NCBI GenBank assembly: GCA_964441535.1
Contig: CAYTXQ010000011.1
Span: 1 to 21,222, forward strand
Length of the DNA: 21,222 nucleotides
DNA from: CAYNLX01 sp964441535
Lineage (GTDB): Bacteria; Bacillota_I; Bacilli_A; RF39; UBA660
Direction: 5' to 3'
The stretch's first letter is position 1, and every line of letters begins with the position of its first letter. Below are positions 1 to 8,522 of the stretch, one piece after another. Position numbers and translations under genes: made by a program. The notes under the pieces were generated by a model, which saw nothing but the letters and a program-made list of their open reading frames with translations, was not told the DNA's origin and made no database searches.

Positions 1-7
1 TTTTTTA

Positions 8-319
8 TTACTTTTGACTACTCATAATTTCAATTATCATATCCATGTTATCATCTCTAGCCATTATATTTTTTCTTATAGATTTACATTTATCACATTT
101 ATAAATTATTTTATAAGTATCTCTATATTTTTCTATATTAATTGGTCTTAATATTCCATGACATGTTTCTAATCTATCTCCTGGATTTATATCGATATGT
201 ATTGAACACAAACAATTAGGACAATGATCTCTAGCAGTATATTCTAGTGGTTTAACTACACTATTGCATACAATACATTTAAATTCTTCATCTCTCATAG
301 TAAATCTTTTATTTTCCAT
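8..319 (-). CDS. RNHCP-domain zinc-ribbon protein
   Basis: A 103-residue protein with several cysteine pairs: C15-x2-C18, C33-x2-C36 and C75-x2-C78. The segment ARDHCPNC (residues 29-36) is the signature of the RNHCP family, with Asp in place of Asn, followed by the usual PGDR and a later YKCDKC knuckle. The family is small, soluble and presumed to bind zinc. Its biochemical role is not established, so no function is assigned. The ATG start is preceded by AGAGGTAAT at good spacing and by a clear promoter. The gene is complete, is transcribed alone and diverges from the membrane protein gene at 410. Family assignment is confident; function is unknown. Confidence 0.85.
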   Translation of the reverse strand: MENKRFTMRDEEFKCIVCNSVVKPLEYTARDHCPNCLCSIHIDINPGDRLETCHGILRPINIEKYRDTYKIIYKCDKCKSIRKNIMARDDNMDMIIEIMSSQK

Positions 320-336
320 ATATTACCTCTATAAAA

Positions 337-365
337 AGTATACAATAAATAATTTCAACTAACAA
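337..365 (-). promoter_or_regulatory. Sigma-A-type promoter of the RNHCP gene
   Basis: On the minus strand TTGTTA (360-365) and TATACT (337-342) are separated by exactly 17 bases. This is a good vegetative promoter pointing at the ATG at 319, with a leader of about 10-15 bases that includes the ribosome binding site. Confidence 0.6.
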
Positions 366-409
366 GTTATACTATAACATAAAAACAATATAGTTTAGTA
401 GGTGTTACT

Positions 410-925
410 ATGTCATATTTTATAATAAGTTTTTTATTTATTTCTATATTTGGAACTATATCTCACTTTATTTATGAATGGAGTAATAATAACAAAATAG
501 CTGCAATATTCTTTCCAGTAAATGAATCTGTGTGGGAACATATTAAAATGCTTATTACTCCTACTATAATATGGCTTTTAATTTTACTTCCCTATTTATA
601 TAATAATCCTAACTACATTTTTGCAAGTATGATAACATTATTATCTGAAATAATATTAATACCTTTATTATTTTATAGTTATACATTTTTTACTAAAAAG
701 GCTATTTTAATTATAGATATATTATCTTTTTATTTAATAATATTTATATCTATAGTTTTATTTTATTTAATAATAAAGGCTAATCCAGTATCTTTAATAG
801 TTTCATGTATATCATTATTAATCATTATAAAAATTTTAATATTATATTTAACTCTTACTAAATATCCATTAAAATGTTTTTTATTTAAAGATCCAATTAC
901 TAAAAAGTATGGATTAAATAAATAA
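410..925 (+). CDS. Small integral membrane protein, DUF6512-like
   Basis: A 171-residue hydrophobic protein with about five predicted membrane segments (roughly residues 4-22, 46-63, 68-90, 95-120 and 123-147). The first loop carries FFPVNESVWEHIKM (about 34-47), which I recognise as the signature of the DUF6512 family of small Bacillota membrane proteins. The C-terminus has a KDPITKKYGL tail. TAGGTG lies about seven bases before the ATG. No enzymatic motif is visible and the role is unknown. The gene stands alone between the divergent RNHCP gene and the ATPase operon. The DUF name comes from memory of the motif; the membrane topology is read from the sequence. Confidence 0.75.
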   Translation: MSYFIISFLFISIFGTISHFIYEWSNNNKIAAIFFPVNESVWEHIKMLITPTIIWLLILLPYLYNNPNYIFASMITLLSEIILIPLLFYSYTFFTKKAILIIDILSFYLIIFISIVLFYLIIKANPVSLIVSCISLLIIIKILILYLTLTKYPLKCFLFKDPITKKYGLNK

Positions 926-994
926 AAAATGTAAACATTTTACAAAAATGTGATAAATTTATATAAAATGTTTGAAAAAATGTGATAAAACATT
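926..994 (+). repeat. AATGT/ACATT repeat cluster, possible operator region
   Basis: The leader of the ATPase operon holds an exact 14-base direct repeat, AAAAATGTGATAAA, at 944-957 and 976-989, starting 32 bases apart (about three helical turns). A palindrome AAAATGT-AA-ACATTTT lies just upstream and further ATGT/ACATT copies occur at about 966 and 990. Such phased copies upstream of a promoter look like binding sites for a regulator. In DNA this AT-rich, chance repeats are possible. Confidence 0.4.
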
Positions 995-1015
995 ATATTT
1001 TATTTGTTTTTCGTG

Positions 1016-1021
1016 TATAAT
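1016..1021 (+). promoter_or_regulatory. Putative -10 box of the ATPase operon
   Basis: A consensus TATAAT lies about ten bases before the AGGAG ribosome binding site (1031-1035). The -35 region at 17-base spacing (TTATAT) is poor, so activation by a factor bound at the upstream repeats is possible. Confidence 0.4.
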
Positions 1022-1047
1022 GGTTTTCATAGGAGTTGATTAGAACT

Positions 1048-2358
1048 ATGAAAAGAACTTTGATGAATGATTTAATTAATTGGAAAAATAGAAAAAATAG
1101 AAAACCTTTGATTTTAAGAGGAGTTAGACAAGTTGGAAAAACATGGCTTTTAAAAGAATTTGGTAAAGAATACTACGAAAATATTGCTTATTTCAATTTT
1201 GATCATGATGAAAATCTTACAAGTGTTTTTAGAAACAGCAAAGATGTAAATCGTATTTTGGAACAATTAACTTTTGTAAATGGAAAAAAAATAGAAAAAG
1301 AAAAAACTCTAATAATATTTGATGAAATCCAAGAATGCCCTGATGCACTTAATTCTTTAAAATATTTTTGTGAAGATGCTAATGAGTACCATGTTGTAAG
1401 TGCGGGTTCGTTATTGGGTATAAGATTATCTCATACTTCTTTTCCAGTTGGTAAAGTTGATTTTTTAGATATGTATCCATTATCATTTAAAGAATTTTTA
1501 GAAGCTGATAATTGTACTAATTTAGTTGAATACATGAATTCAATTAAAAAAATAGAAAATATTCCTGAAATTTTCTTTAATCAACTTGAAGAAAAACTAA
1601 AAGCTTACTTTGTAGTAGGAGGTATGCCAGAAGTTGTTTTATCCTGGATAACTGAAAAAGATATGGATAGAATTAAGGTCTTACAAGATTCTATGTTAAG
1701 TGCTTACAAGAGTGATTTCTCCAAACATGTTGATAATAGCGAAGCAAACAAAATATCACTTATTTGGGATAGTATTCCTTCACAACTTTCTAAAGAAAAC
1801 AAAAAATTTTTATATCAAGTAATAAAAAACGGAGCTAGAGCTAGAGAATATGAAAATGCTTTAAATTGGCTTAGTGATGCTAATTTAATTTATAAAGTAT
1901 ATAATTTAAAAGAATCTAACTTACCTCTTAAAGCTTACAATGATCTTTCTAGTTTTAAAATTTATTTGTGCGATGTCGGGCTATTGTCCAAAATGGCTGA
2001 TTTAGATAGTAAAATAATTATAGAAGGTAATCGATTATATAAAGAATTTAAAGGATCATTAACAGAAAACTTTTGCTTGACTATGCTTATAAAGACATTT
2101 AATATAATTCCTAATTATTTTACTTTTGATAGACATGAAATAGATTTTATAATTCAATACAAAAATGACATTATACCAATTGAAGTTAAATCAAATACAA
2201 TTATTGAAAGTGCAAGTTTTAAAAAATATAATGAAAAAAAGATGCCAAAATATAGAATTAGATATTCTATGAATAATCTAAATATTGATGGGGATTTAAT
2301 TAATATCCCGTTGTTCATGATTGAATATACTAAAGAAATATTAGAAACTCTTAATTAA
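1048..2358 (+). CDS. AAA-family ATPase with DUF4143 / PD-(D/E)XK-like C-terminus
   Basis: A 436-residue cytoplasmic protein. Walker A is GVRQVGKTW (about residues 25-33), Walker B is TLIIFDEIQ (about 87-95), and a sensor-like VSAGSLLG follows at about 117. This is the AAA_14 arrangement. The C-terminal third matches DUF4143, whose core resembles PD-(D/E)XK nucleases: E340, D366 and the ExK pair in IPIEVKS (E379, K381) are present. Members of this large family are widespread, often mobile or strain-specific, and mostly uncharacterised. I start at ATG 1048, after AGGAG (1031-1035) with a rather long 12-base gap. A TTG in frame at 1036 abuts the ribosome binding site and is unlikely. The next gene follows 13 bases on with its own AAGGAG, so the two are probably co-transcribed. 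Confidence 0.88.
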   Translation: MKRTLMNDLINWKNRKNRKPLILRGVRQVGKTWLLKEFGKEYYENIAYFNFDHDENLTSVFRNSKDVNRILEQLTFVNGKKIEKEKTLIIFDEIQECPDALNSLKYFCEDANEYHVVSAGSLLGIRLSHTSFPVGKVDFLDMYPLSFKEFLEADNCTNLVEYMNSIKKIENIPEIFFNQLEEKLKAYFVVGGMPEVVLSWITEKDMDRIKVLQDSMLSAYKSDFSKHVDNSEANKISLIWDSIPSQLSKENKKFLYQVIKNGARAREYENALNWLSDANLIYKVYNLKESNLPLKAYNDLSSFKIYLCDVGLLSKMADLDSKIIIEGNRLYKEFKGSLTENFCLTMLIKTFNIIPNYFTFDRHEIDFIIQYKNDIIPIEVKSNTIIESASFKKYNEKKMPKYRIRYSMNNLNIDGDLINIPLFMIEYTKEILETLN

Positions 2359-2371
2359 TAAAGGAGTTAGT

Positions 2372-3322
2372 ATGAAAAATTATAAAGAATTACAAGAATT
2401 AATTAAAAAATATGAACAAACTAAAATATGGGAGTTAGTTGATAGTGATGATATTTTTAGATTAGACGACTTTGAAGAAGATATTTATATTTCTATTATG
2501 GGTAAGGCTGGGTTAGATTACGGAATAAGCATTTATTACGGTAAACAAGATTTACTTAGCCAAATGGACATATCTTTCGGGCAATATGAATATTCTCCAG
2601 ATGCGTTTATACGCTTGAGAGCCTATAAAATTTCTTTAGGCAATCCAGGAAATATGCTAACTGATGATGATAAGAAATCTTTGAAAAAAAACAGTATTAA
2701 ACTTAAAAATGTTGTTTTTAGATTAGATGCAGGAAAATTGCCTAGAATAGTAACAGAACAAGAATGTATATTTTTAATAGCTATTTTGAAAAGAATTATT
2801 GAAGTCTCAAATTATATTATTTATAAAAATTTAGACCTAGAATCAGTCGATATAGAATACATGTATTCTTTTAGTAAAATTGAAAATGAAATAACACATA
2901 AAAAAGTTAAATGGCCGACTCTAAAATACGAATTTATAAACCAAAATAGATTGAAGAAAGAATTAATTAATAAAGGAACATGGATACAACCAAAGGGAGA
3001 ACTAAATATTGGAATGTTATATACTCCAAAGTTTGTCTCTGAAAAAATGATTTATCCACTTATGATAATTATTCATAATTCTATAACAAATATGATTATA
3101 GATATAATGATTATAAAAGAAGAAGAAAAATCAGATATTGCTAATAATATTTTAACATCTTTAATTGATAAAAAAATATTACCAACTAAAATAAGTTTTA
3201 ATTCTAACGAAATAACAGACATATGTAAGGAAATAATTAAAGAGTATAAAGTATTATTTAGAGTTGAAGAAAATTTAGAAATATTATTTGATATTTGGGA
3301 AGATATGTTTAATACTATGTAG
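2372..3322 (+). CDS. Uncharacterised protein resembling DUF7309/DUF6930
   Basis: A 316-residue soluble protein without signal peptide or membrane segments. The first ~160 residues (KIWELVDSDDIFRL, then SIMGKAGLDYGISIYYG) resemble the DUF7309 pattern. The C-terminal half begins near TWIQPKGELNIGMLY and resembles DUF6930, with an alpha/beta pattern ending in an Asp/Glu-rich helix. I recognise the pattern, not a function. Catalytic residues are not evident. AAAGGAG precedes the ATG by about six bases. It lies immediately downstream of the ATPase on the same strand, suggesting a two-protein module. No terminator is evident before the ZIP gene, which begins 51 bases later, so read-through is possible. 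The CDS is certain; the family name is moderately sure. Confidence 0.72.
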   Translation: MKNYKELQELIKKYEQTKIWELVDSDDIFRLDDFEEDIYISIMGKAGLDYGISIYYGKQDLLSQMDISFGQYEYSPDAFIRLRAYKISLGNPGNMLTDDDKKSLKKNSIKLKNVVFRLDAGKLPRIVTEQECIFLIAILKRIIEVSNYIIYKNLDLESVDIEYMYSFSKIENEITHKKVKWPTLKYEFINQNRLKKELINKGTWIQPKGELNIGMLYTPKFVSEKMIYPLMIIIHNSITNMIIDIMIIKEEEKSDIANNILTSLIDKKILPTKISFNSNEITDICKEIIKEYKVLFRVEENLEILFDIWEDMFNTM

Positions 3323-3373
3323 CCTACACAATACTCAACATTAATCATAAATTACTTTTAGTGAGGTAATTGT

Positions 3374-4162
3374 ATGATTAATTTTTTTGTTTCCTTAAAT
3401 CCATTTATACAAGCATTAATAGCCACTTTATTTACTTGGGGAGTAACAGCTTTAGGAGCAAGTTTAGTCTTTTTTTTCAAAAAAGAAAATAAAAATATAT
3501 TAGATGCTATGTTAGGACTTGCTGCAGGAATTATGATAGCAGCTTCATTTCTTAGTTTACTTTCTCCTGCTATTGAAATGTGTAATAATTTAAAAATGAT
3601 TACCTGGTTAGTTACTTTCATAGGATTTTTTTCTGGAGGACTTTTATTATTTATAGGAGATAAAATTTTTGATAGATTAAATAAAAAGGCTACAACAAGT
3701 ATTAAAAGAAGTTTAATGTTAATTTTCTCTATTACATTACATAATATACCTGAAGGATTAGCAATAGGAGTTGCTTTTGGTTCAGTTGCATATGGTTTAA
3801 GTCATGCTACATTAAATTCAGCATGTATGTTGGCTTTAGGAATTGGTATACAGAATTTTCCTGAAGGAACTGCTGTTTCTGTTCCATTAAGAAGAGAAAA
3901 TTTTTCTAGAAAAAAAGCGTTTTTTATAGGACAGTTAAGTGGAATAGTAGAACCTATTTCAGGGTTAATAGGAGCTTTATTAGTACTTAAAGTAAGACTG
4001 TTATTGCCATATTTATTATCATTCGCAGCAGGTGCCATGATTTATGTAGTCATTGAAGAACTTATACCAGAATCTCAATCTAATGAAAAAAAAGACCTCA
4101 TGGCCTTATTTTCAATAATTGGATTTTCTATTATGATGATATTGGATATTGCTCTAGGTTAA
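3374..4162 (+). CDS. ZIP-family metal (Zn/Mn/Fe) transporter
   Basis: A 262-residue polytopic membrane protein of the ZIP (SLC39) family, GufA-like subgroup. Eight membrane segments are predicted. The metal path is marked by HNIPEG (residues 123-128) in segment 4 and QNFPEG (160-165) in segment 5, with EELIPE (228-233) later. The N-terminus shows the typical GLAAGIMIAASFLSLLSPA stretch (about 48-66). Family members import divalent metals across the cytoplasmic membrane; the metal cannot be told from sequence. GAGG lies about eight bases before ATG 3374. Its TAA (4160-4162) overlaps the stop of the convergent phosphoketolase gene. It may matter more here because the Nramp-type transporter gene in this window is dead. 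Confidence 0.92.
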   Translation: MINFFVSLNPFIQALIATLFTWGVTALGASLVFFFKKENKNILDAMLGLAAGIMIAASFLSLLSPAIEMCNNLKMITWLVTFIGFFSGGLLLFIGDKIFDRLNKKATTSIKRSLMLIFSITLHNIPEGLAIGVAFGSVAYGLSHATLNSACMLALGIGIQNFPEGTAVSVPLRRENFSRKKAFFIGQLSGIVEPISGLIGALLVLKVRLLLPYLLSFAAGAMIYVVIEELIPESQSNEKKDLMALFSIIGFSIMMILDIALG

Positions 4163-6474
4163 TCCCATTTCCATTCTACTACTTCAGGAATATCTACACC
4201 ATATTCTATAATGTATTTAGAATGCTTATCTAGCATTTTATTACAGTAATCTTTTAACATACTTTTTTCTTCTATATCTATATATTTTAATAAGTTAAGT
4301 ATTAAATGATATCTATCTGTTCTATTTTGTACTCTCATATCAAAAGATGTTGTTATAGTGCCTTCTTCTATATAACCATGAACATGTAAATTTTTATTTT
4401 CTCTTTTATAAGTTAATTCATGTATTAAGTTAGGATATCCATGAAAATTAAATATAATAGGTTTATCTTTAGTAAATAAATAATCATAAGCTGCATCTGC
4501 CAATCCATGAGGATGTTCTTCACTTGATTGTAATTTCATTAAATCTACTACATTAATAAATCTAATTTTAAGGTCTGGAATATATTTTTTTAATATAGAA
4601 ACTGCTGCTAAAGATTCTAAAGTTGGAGTATCTCCAGCACAAGCAAATACTACATCTGGATTACCATTATCATTACTTGCAAAATCCCAAATACCTATAC
4701 CGTTAGTACAGTGTTTAACAGTTTGATCCATATTTAACCATTGACATCTAGGTTGTTTTGAAGCAACTATTACATTTATATAATTTTTACTTTTAATTGA
4801 ATGATCTACACAAGATATTAAAGAATTAGCATCGTAAGGTAAATAAACTCTTACTATTGATGCTTTTTTTGTTACCACATGATTTAAAAATCCTGGATCC
4901 TGATGAGTAAATCCATTATGATCTTGCTGCCAACAGTGAGAAGTTAATAATATATTTAAACCGGAAATATCTCTTCTCCAAGATAAGTTATTACTTATCT
5001 TTAACCACTTAGCATGTTGACTTACCATAGAATCTATTATTCTTGAGAATGCTTCATATGTTGTAAATATTCCATGTCTTCCAGTTAATATGTAACCTTC
5101 TAACATTCCTTCACATACATGTTCAGATAATAATGAATCTATTACTTGACCTTCTGGAGATAAATATTGATCTGTATCTACAATAGTTTCGTTCCATTTC
5201 CTGTTAGTAACTTCAAATACATGATTTAATCTGTTAGATAAAGTTTCATCTGGAGAAAATATTTTGAAATTTGGATTTAATTTTATTACGTCTCTCAAAT
5301 AATTACCTAATTCTGTCATATCACTTTTTATGACACTTCCAGGTTTAGTAATATCTATTTTATAATTTCTAAAATCAGGTAGATTTAATTCTTTTAATAA
5401 AAGTCCTCCATTAGAATATGGATTTGCTCCCATTCTTGAATTTCCTTTTGGAGTTAAATCTCTTAATTCTTCTATTAACTTTCCATTTTCATCAAATAAT
5501 TCTTCTGGCTTATAACTTTTTAACCATGCTTCTAACTTAGATAAATTTTCTGGATGTTCACTATCTACTATTAAAGGTATCTGATGAGATCTAAAATTAC
5601 CTTCAGCTTCTTTAGGACCAGTCCATCCTTTTAAACTTTTAAATACTATAACCGGCCATCTTATGTTGTCTTTACTTGCACCCTTTTTAATATTATTAAT
5701 TTCTTCCATAACAATATCTAAAGTTTCTGCCATAGAAACATGTAGAGTGTTTTCATCATGTCCTTCAACTATAAAAGGAAGATATCCACATCCTACAAAG
5801 AAATTATATAACTCAGAATTATTCATTCTACCAAACATTGTTGGATTGGCTATTTTATATCCATTTAAATGAAGTATTGGTAAAACTACTCCATCAGTTT
5901 TAGGACTAATGAATTTATTAATATGCCACGAAGCGGCTAAAGGTCCAGTTTCTGCTTCTCCATCTCCTATTACACAAGCCGCTATTAAATTAGGATTATC
6001 TAATACAGCGCCATAGGCATGAGCAAGACTGTAGCCTAATTCTCCACCTTCATTTATTGAACCAGGTACTTCAGGAGCAACATGTGATGATACTCCTCCT
6101 GGAAAAGAGAATTGTTTAAATAATTTCTGCATTCCCTTTTCATCTTCAGTAATACTAGGATAAAATTCAGTATAAGTACCATCTAAATAATCATTTGCTA
6201 TCATAGCATTTCCACCATGTCCTGGACCAGAAATATATATCATATTTAAATCATACTGTTTAATTATTCTATTTAAATGAGCATAAATAAAATTCTGTCC
6301 AGGTACAGTTCCCCAATGTCCTACTAATCTAGGTTTAATATCACTCATACTCAAAGGTCTTCTTAATAATGGATTAGATATCAAATATAACTGACCTACA
6401 GAAAGATAATTAGTAGCTCTCCAATAAGCACTTATTTTATTATAAAAATCATTTGACAACATATTATTCTTCAC
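4159..6474 (-). CDS. xfp: Xylulose-5-phosphate/fructose-6-phosphate phosphoketolase
   Basis: A thiamine diphosphate enzyme of about 771 residues. It splits xylulose 5-phosphate (and often fructose 6-phosphate) with phosphate into acetyl phosphate plus glyceraldehyde 3-phosphate or erythrose 4-phosphate. Family motifs appear in order: GHWGTVPGQNF (about 52-62), SGPGHGGNAM (about 82-91), EGGELGYSLAHAYG (about 142-155), the cofactor-binding GDGEAETGPLAASWH (about 170-184), then RHGIFTTYEAF and HCWQQDHNGFTHQDPGF. Length is normal to slightly short. The best start is GTG at 6474: AAAGGGTGAT lies at proper spacing before it, whereas an upstream in-frame GTG at 6483 sits inside that site and the next ATG (6462) is too far away. 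It is monocistronic, with its own promoter. Confidence 0.96.
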   Translation of the reverse strand: MKNNMLSNDFYNKISAYWRATNYLSVGQLYLISNPLLRRPLSMSDIKPRLVGHWGTVPGQNFIYAHLNRIIKQYDLNMIYISGPGHGGNAMIANDYLDGTYTEFYPSITEDEKGMQKLFKQFSFPGGVSSHVAPEVPGSINEGGELGYSLAHAYGAVLDNPNLIAACVIGDGEAETGPLAASWHINKFISPKTDGVVLPILHLNGYKIANPTMFGRMNNSELYNFFVGCGYLPFIVEGHDENTLHVSMAETLDIVMEEINNIKKGASKDNIRWPVIVFKSLKGWTGPKEAEGNFRSHQIPLIVDSEHPENLSKLEAWLKSYKPEELFDENGKLIEELRDLTPKGNSRMGANPYSNGGLLLKELNLPDFRNYKIDITKPGSVIKSDMTELGNYLRDVIKLNPNFKIFSPDETLSNRLNHVFEVTNRKWNETIVDTDQYLSPEGQVIDSLLSEHVCEGMLEGYILTGRHGIFTTYEAFSRIIDSMVSQHAKWLKISNNLSWRRDISGLNILLTSHCWQQDHNGFTHQDPGFLNHVVTKKASIVRVYLPYDANSLISCVDHSIKSKNYINVIVASKQPRCQWLNMDQTVKHCTNGIGIWDFASNDNGNPDVVFACAGDTPTLESLAAVSILKKYIPDLKIRFINVVDLMKLQSSEEHPHGLADAAYDYLFTKDKPIIFNFHGYPNLIHELTYKRENKNLHVHGYIEEGTITTSFDMRVQNRTDRYHLILNLLKYIDIEEKSMLKDYCNKMLDKHSKYIIEYGVDIPEVVEWKWD

Positions 6475-6501
6475 ACTAATCACCCTTTATTCTTCTTTTA
6501 A

Positions 6502-6530
6502 ATTATATAACAGAAACTATTTTTAATCAA
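6502..6530 (-). promoter_or_regulatory. Sigma-A promoter of the phosphoketolase gene
   Basis: On the minus strand TTGATT (6525-6530) and TATAAT (6502-6507) are separated by 17 bases. The -35 box begins immediately after the stop of the upstream glycosylase gene (6533). The predicted leader is about 20 bases, just room for the ribosome binding site. Confidence 0.75.
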
Positions 6531-6532
6531 TA

Positions 6533-7378
6533 TTATTTATTCCTCTTAGCATGATACATGTATTGTATTGCTATAGCAGAATATTCTTTATAATTTTTTG
6601 TTGCATATTCTTTTATTTTATTTACATCTTTAAGGTTATATTCTTCTTCCATCATTTTTTTTACCCAAGTATCAATTGGAAACACATCAAATTTTTGATA
6701 TGCAAAAAGTAATATACAGGATGCTACTTTCATGCCTATACCTTTATAACTTATTAATAAATTTAAAGATTTTTCTGTATCCATATTATAAATACTATCT
6801 AAATCTAAAATACCTTCATTTATAGATTTTATAATAGAAACTAAATATTCTGCTCTAAACCCAGTTTTCATATTTCTAAAATCTTCAATTGAAACGTTCT
6901 TCAAATCTTTAGCATTAGGAAATAAATAATATTCCTTATTGTTAAACATTACTTTTTCTCCATAATTTTCTGAAATAGTATTAACAACTTTAGTAATAGT
7001 TCTTACATTATTATTAGCAGATATTATATAGGAAATTATAGTCTCAAAAGGAGACTGTTTAATCATTTTAAAACCATCACATTTTTCTATTATAGGTATT
7101 ATTTTTTTATCATATTTACTTAAAGTTTTATTAATTAATTCATAATCTCTATCTAAATCAAAATAATTTATTATAATTTCTTTTAAATTTTCTTCTTTAT
7201 TAGATGAAACTAATAATTCATCCTTATCTTCTTTTATATTAATAACTCTATCAAATAAAATAATAGTAAAACTATTATCTTCTTCTTTTATAAATCTAAA
7301 AATTTGTCCACAGGTAACTGTATCATATAAATTAAAATCATTAATATTTTTTATTCTAATTATGTTATTCACCTTCAA
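6533..7378 (-). CDS. ogg: 8-oxoguanine DNA glycosylase (OGG1-type, HhH-GPD)
   Basis: A base-excision repair enzyme that removes 8-oxoguanine and nicks the strand. The N-terminal TCGQIFRF (about residues 22-29) matches the OGG1 SGQxFRW region. SANNN (120-124) matches the Asn loop that contacts DNA. The helix-hairpin-helix is KGIGMKVASCIL with the expected catalytic Lys at 217, and PIDTW supplies the catalytic Asp at 236. At 281 residues it resembles the clostridial OGG1-like enzymes. It lies 11 bases after the PRPP synthetase gene and is probably co-transcribed with it. The start is unclear: there is no ATG before residue 105. TTG at 7378 has no good ribosome binding site, while AAGGTGA (7369-7375) would point to a non-standard ATA or ATT codon at about 7358-7363. 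Confidence 0.9.
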   Translation of the reverse strand: MKVNNIIRIKNINDFNLYDTVTCGQIFRFIKEEDNSFTIILFDRVINIKEDKDELLVSSNKEENLKEIIINYFDLDRDYELINKTLSKYDKKIIPIIEKCDGFKMIKQSPFETIISYIISANNNVRTITKVVNTISENYGEKVMFNNKEYYLFPNAKDLKNVSIEDFRNMKTGFRAEYLVSIIKSINEGILDLDSIYNMDTEKSLNLLISYKGIGMKVASCILLFAYQKFDVFPIDTWVKKMMEEEYNLKDVNKIKEYATKNYKEYSAIAIQYMYHAKRNK

Positions 7379-7389
7379 ACTTTTAATTA

Positions 7390-8484
7390 TTATTTAATTA
7401 ATTTTAAAATATCATTACTCATTACTTCCGTATCATTTATTAAATTAGATAATGAAGTTCCTCTATTTAAACAATCTACTATTTGAGCTACTTTATAACT
7501 GCAATCAACTATTTCTAACCATTTATATTTTTTATATTCTTCTGGAATGTAAGATAAATTAGTAGCATAAATTCTATCAAAATAACCTTTTTTAAATGCT
7601 TTATTAAATATTTCTACACCCTTTGTAAATAGTGCAAAAGTAACCATTAAATATACTTTATTTGCTCCTCTTTTTTTAGCTTCTTTAGCAACATCTAAAA
7701 TAGATTCTCCTGATGCTATCATATCATCCAATACTAATACATTTTTACCAGTTAAATCATCTCCAACATATTGATGTTCTTTTATTGGATTTTTTCCATC
7801 TATTATTACTGAATAATCTCTTTCTTTTCTAAAGAAACCCATTTTACATCTAAAAAGGTTAGCATATAAATTTGCTCTAGCTACAGCACCACTATCTGGT
7901 GCTATTGTGAACATATTTTTAAAATCTATTTTTTCTTTTTTAAGAAATTGTTCTATTATTTCTTTAGTAGGATAAAAACTTTCAAATGATGATCTTGGAA
8001 TAGCATTTTGTATATCAAGATCATGTACATCAAAAGTTATTATATTTTTAACATTAAAAGATACTAAATCCTGTAATCCAACAGCACAGTCTAAAGATTC
8101 TCTTCCCTTTCTTCTATGTTGTCTTGATTCATATAATAGTGGTGTGATTAACGAAGTACTTTTTGAGTGATCCCTAATAGCTGCAAATACCCTTTTAATA
8201 TCTTGAAAATGATCGTCTGGACTTTTATGATTAATAAAATTATACATAGGATAAGTAATACTATAATTATTTATATCACTCATTATATAAACATCTTTAC
8301 CCCTCGCTGAATCACTTATTTTTACTTTTCCTTCTCCGTTATTAAATCTTGTTTCTTCAATAGGAATTATATAACTTTTATTAGTTTTTCTTATTTTTTG
8401 TAAATGTTTATCTACAGATTCTCCAAATCCATTAATACTCTGTAATGCTATTAACCTTAAATTATCTTCTTCAATTTTTTCCAT
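7390..8484 (-). CDS. Divergent ribose-phosphate pyrophosphokinase (PRPP synthetase)
   Basis: A 364-residue protein of the PRPP synthetase family, which makes PRPP from ribose 5-phosphate and ATP for nucleotide, His and Trp synthesis. The catalytic flexible loop is RQHRRKGRES (121-130). The metal site is FDVHDLDIQN (151-160), against a canonical DLHxxQIQGFF. The PRPP loop is VLVLDDMIASGES (249-261) instead of the usual DDMIDTxGT. It is about 45 residues longer than the typical 310-320-residue enzyme. These features fit a divergent Bacillota subgroup, and canonical activity should not be assumed. ATG 8484 follows GTGGAG at seven bases. It is the first gene of a likely operon with the glycosylase. 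Whether the genome also has a canonical prs cannot be seen. Confidence 0.85.
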   Translation of the reverse strand: MEKIEEDNLRLIALQSINGFGESVDKHLQKIRKTNKSYIIPIEETRFNNGEGKVKISDSARGKDVYIMSDINNYSITYPMYNFINHKSPDDHFQDIKRVFAAIRDHSKSTSLITPLLYESRQHRRKGRESLDCAVGLQDLVSFNVKNIITFDVHDLDIQNAIPRSSFESFYPTKEIIEQFLKKEKIDFKNMFTIAPDSGAVARANLYANLFRCKMGFFRKERDYSVIIDGKNPIKEHQYVGDDLTGKNVLVLDDMIASGESILDVAKEAKKRGANKVYLMVTFALFTKGVEIFNKAFKKGYFDRIYATNLSYIPEEYKKYKWLEIVDCSYKVAQIVDCLNRGTSLSNLINDTEVMSNDILKLIK

Positions 8485-8522
8485 AACTACACTCCACTAC
8501 TCTAAATATTTTTCCTAATAAA

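Noticed and set aside
1036..1047. TTG start for the ATPase
   Set aside because: It abuts the AGGAG site; the ATG at 1048 fits far better.
3073..3348. Minus-strand open frame of 91 codons
   Set aside because: Lies antisense to the 3' end of the DUF7309-like gene; hydrophobic AT-rich translation with no ribosome binding site.
3358..4038. Two minus-strand open frames (3358-3621 and 3802-4038)
   Set aside because: Both are antisense to the ZIP transporter, whose motifs fix the true strand; no initiation signals.
5663..5872. Plus-strand open frame of 69 codons
   Set aside because: Antisense to conserved phosphoketolase sequence.
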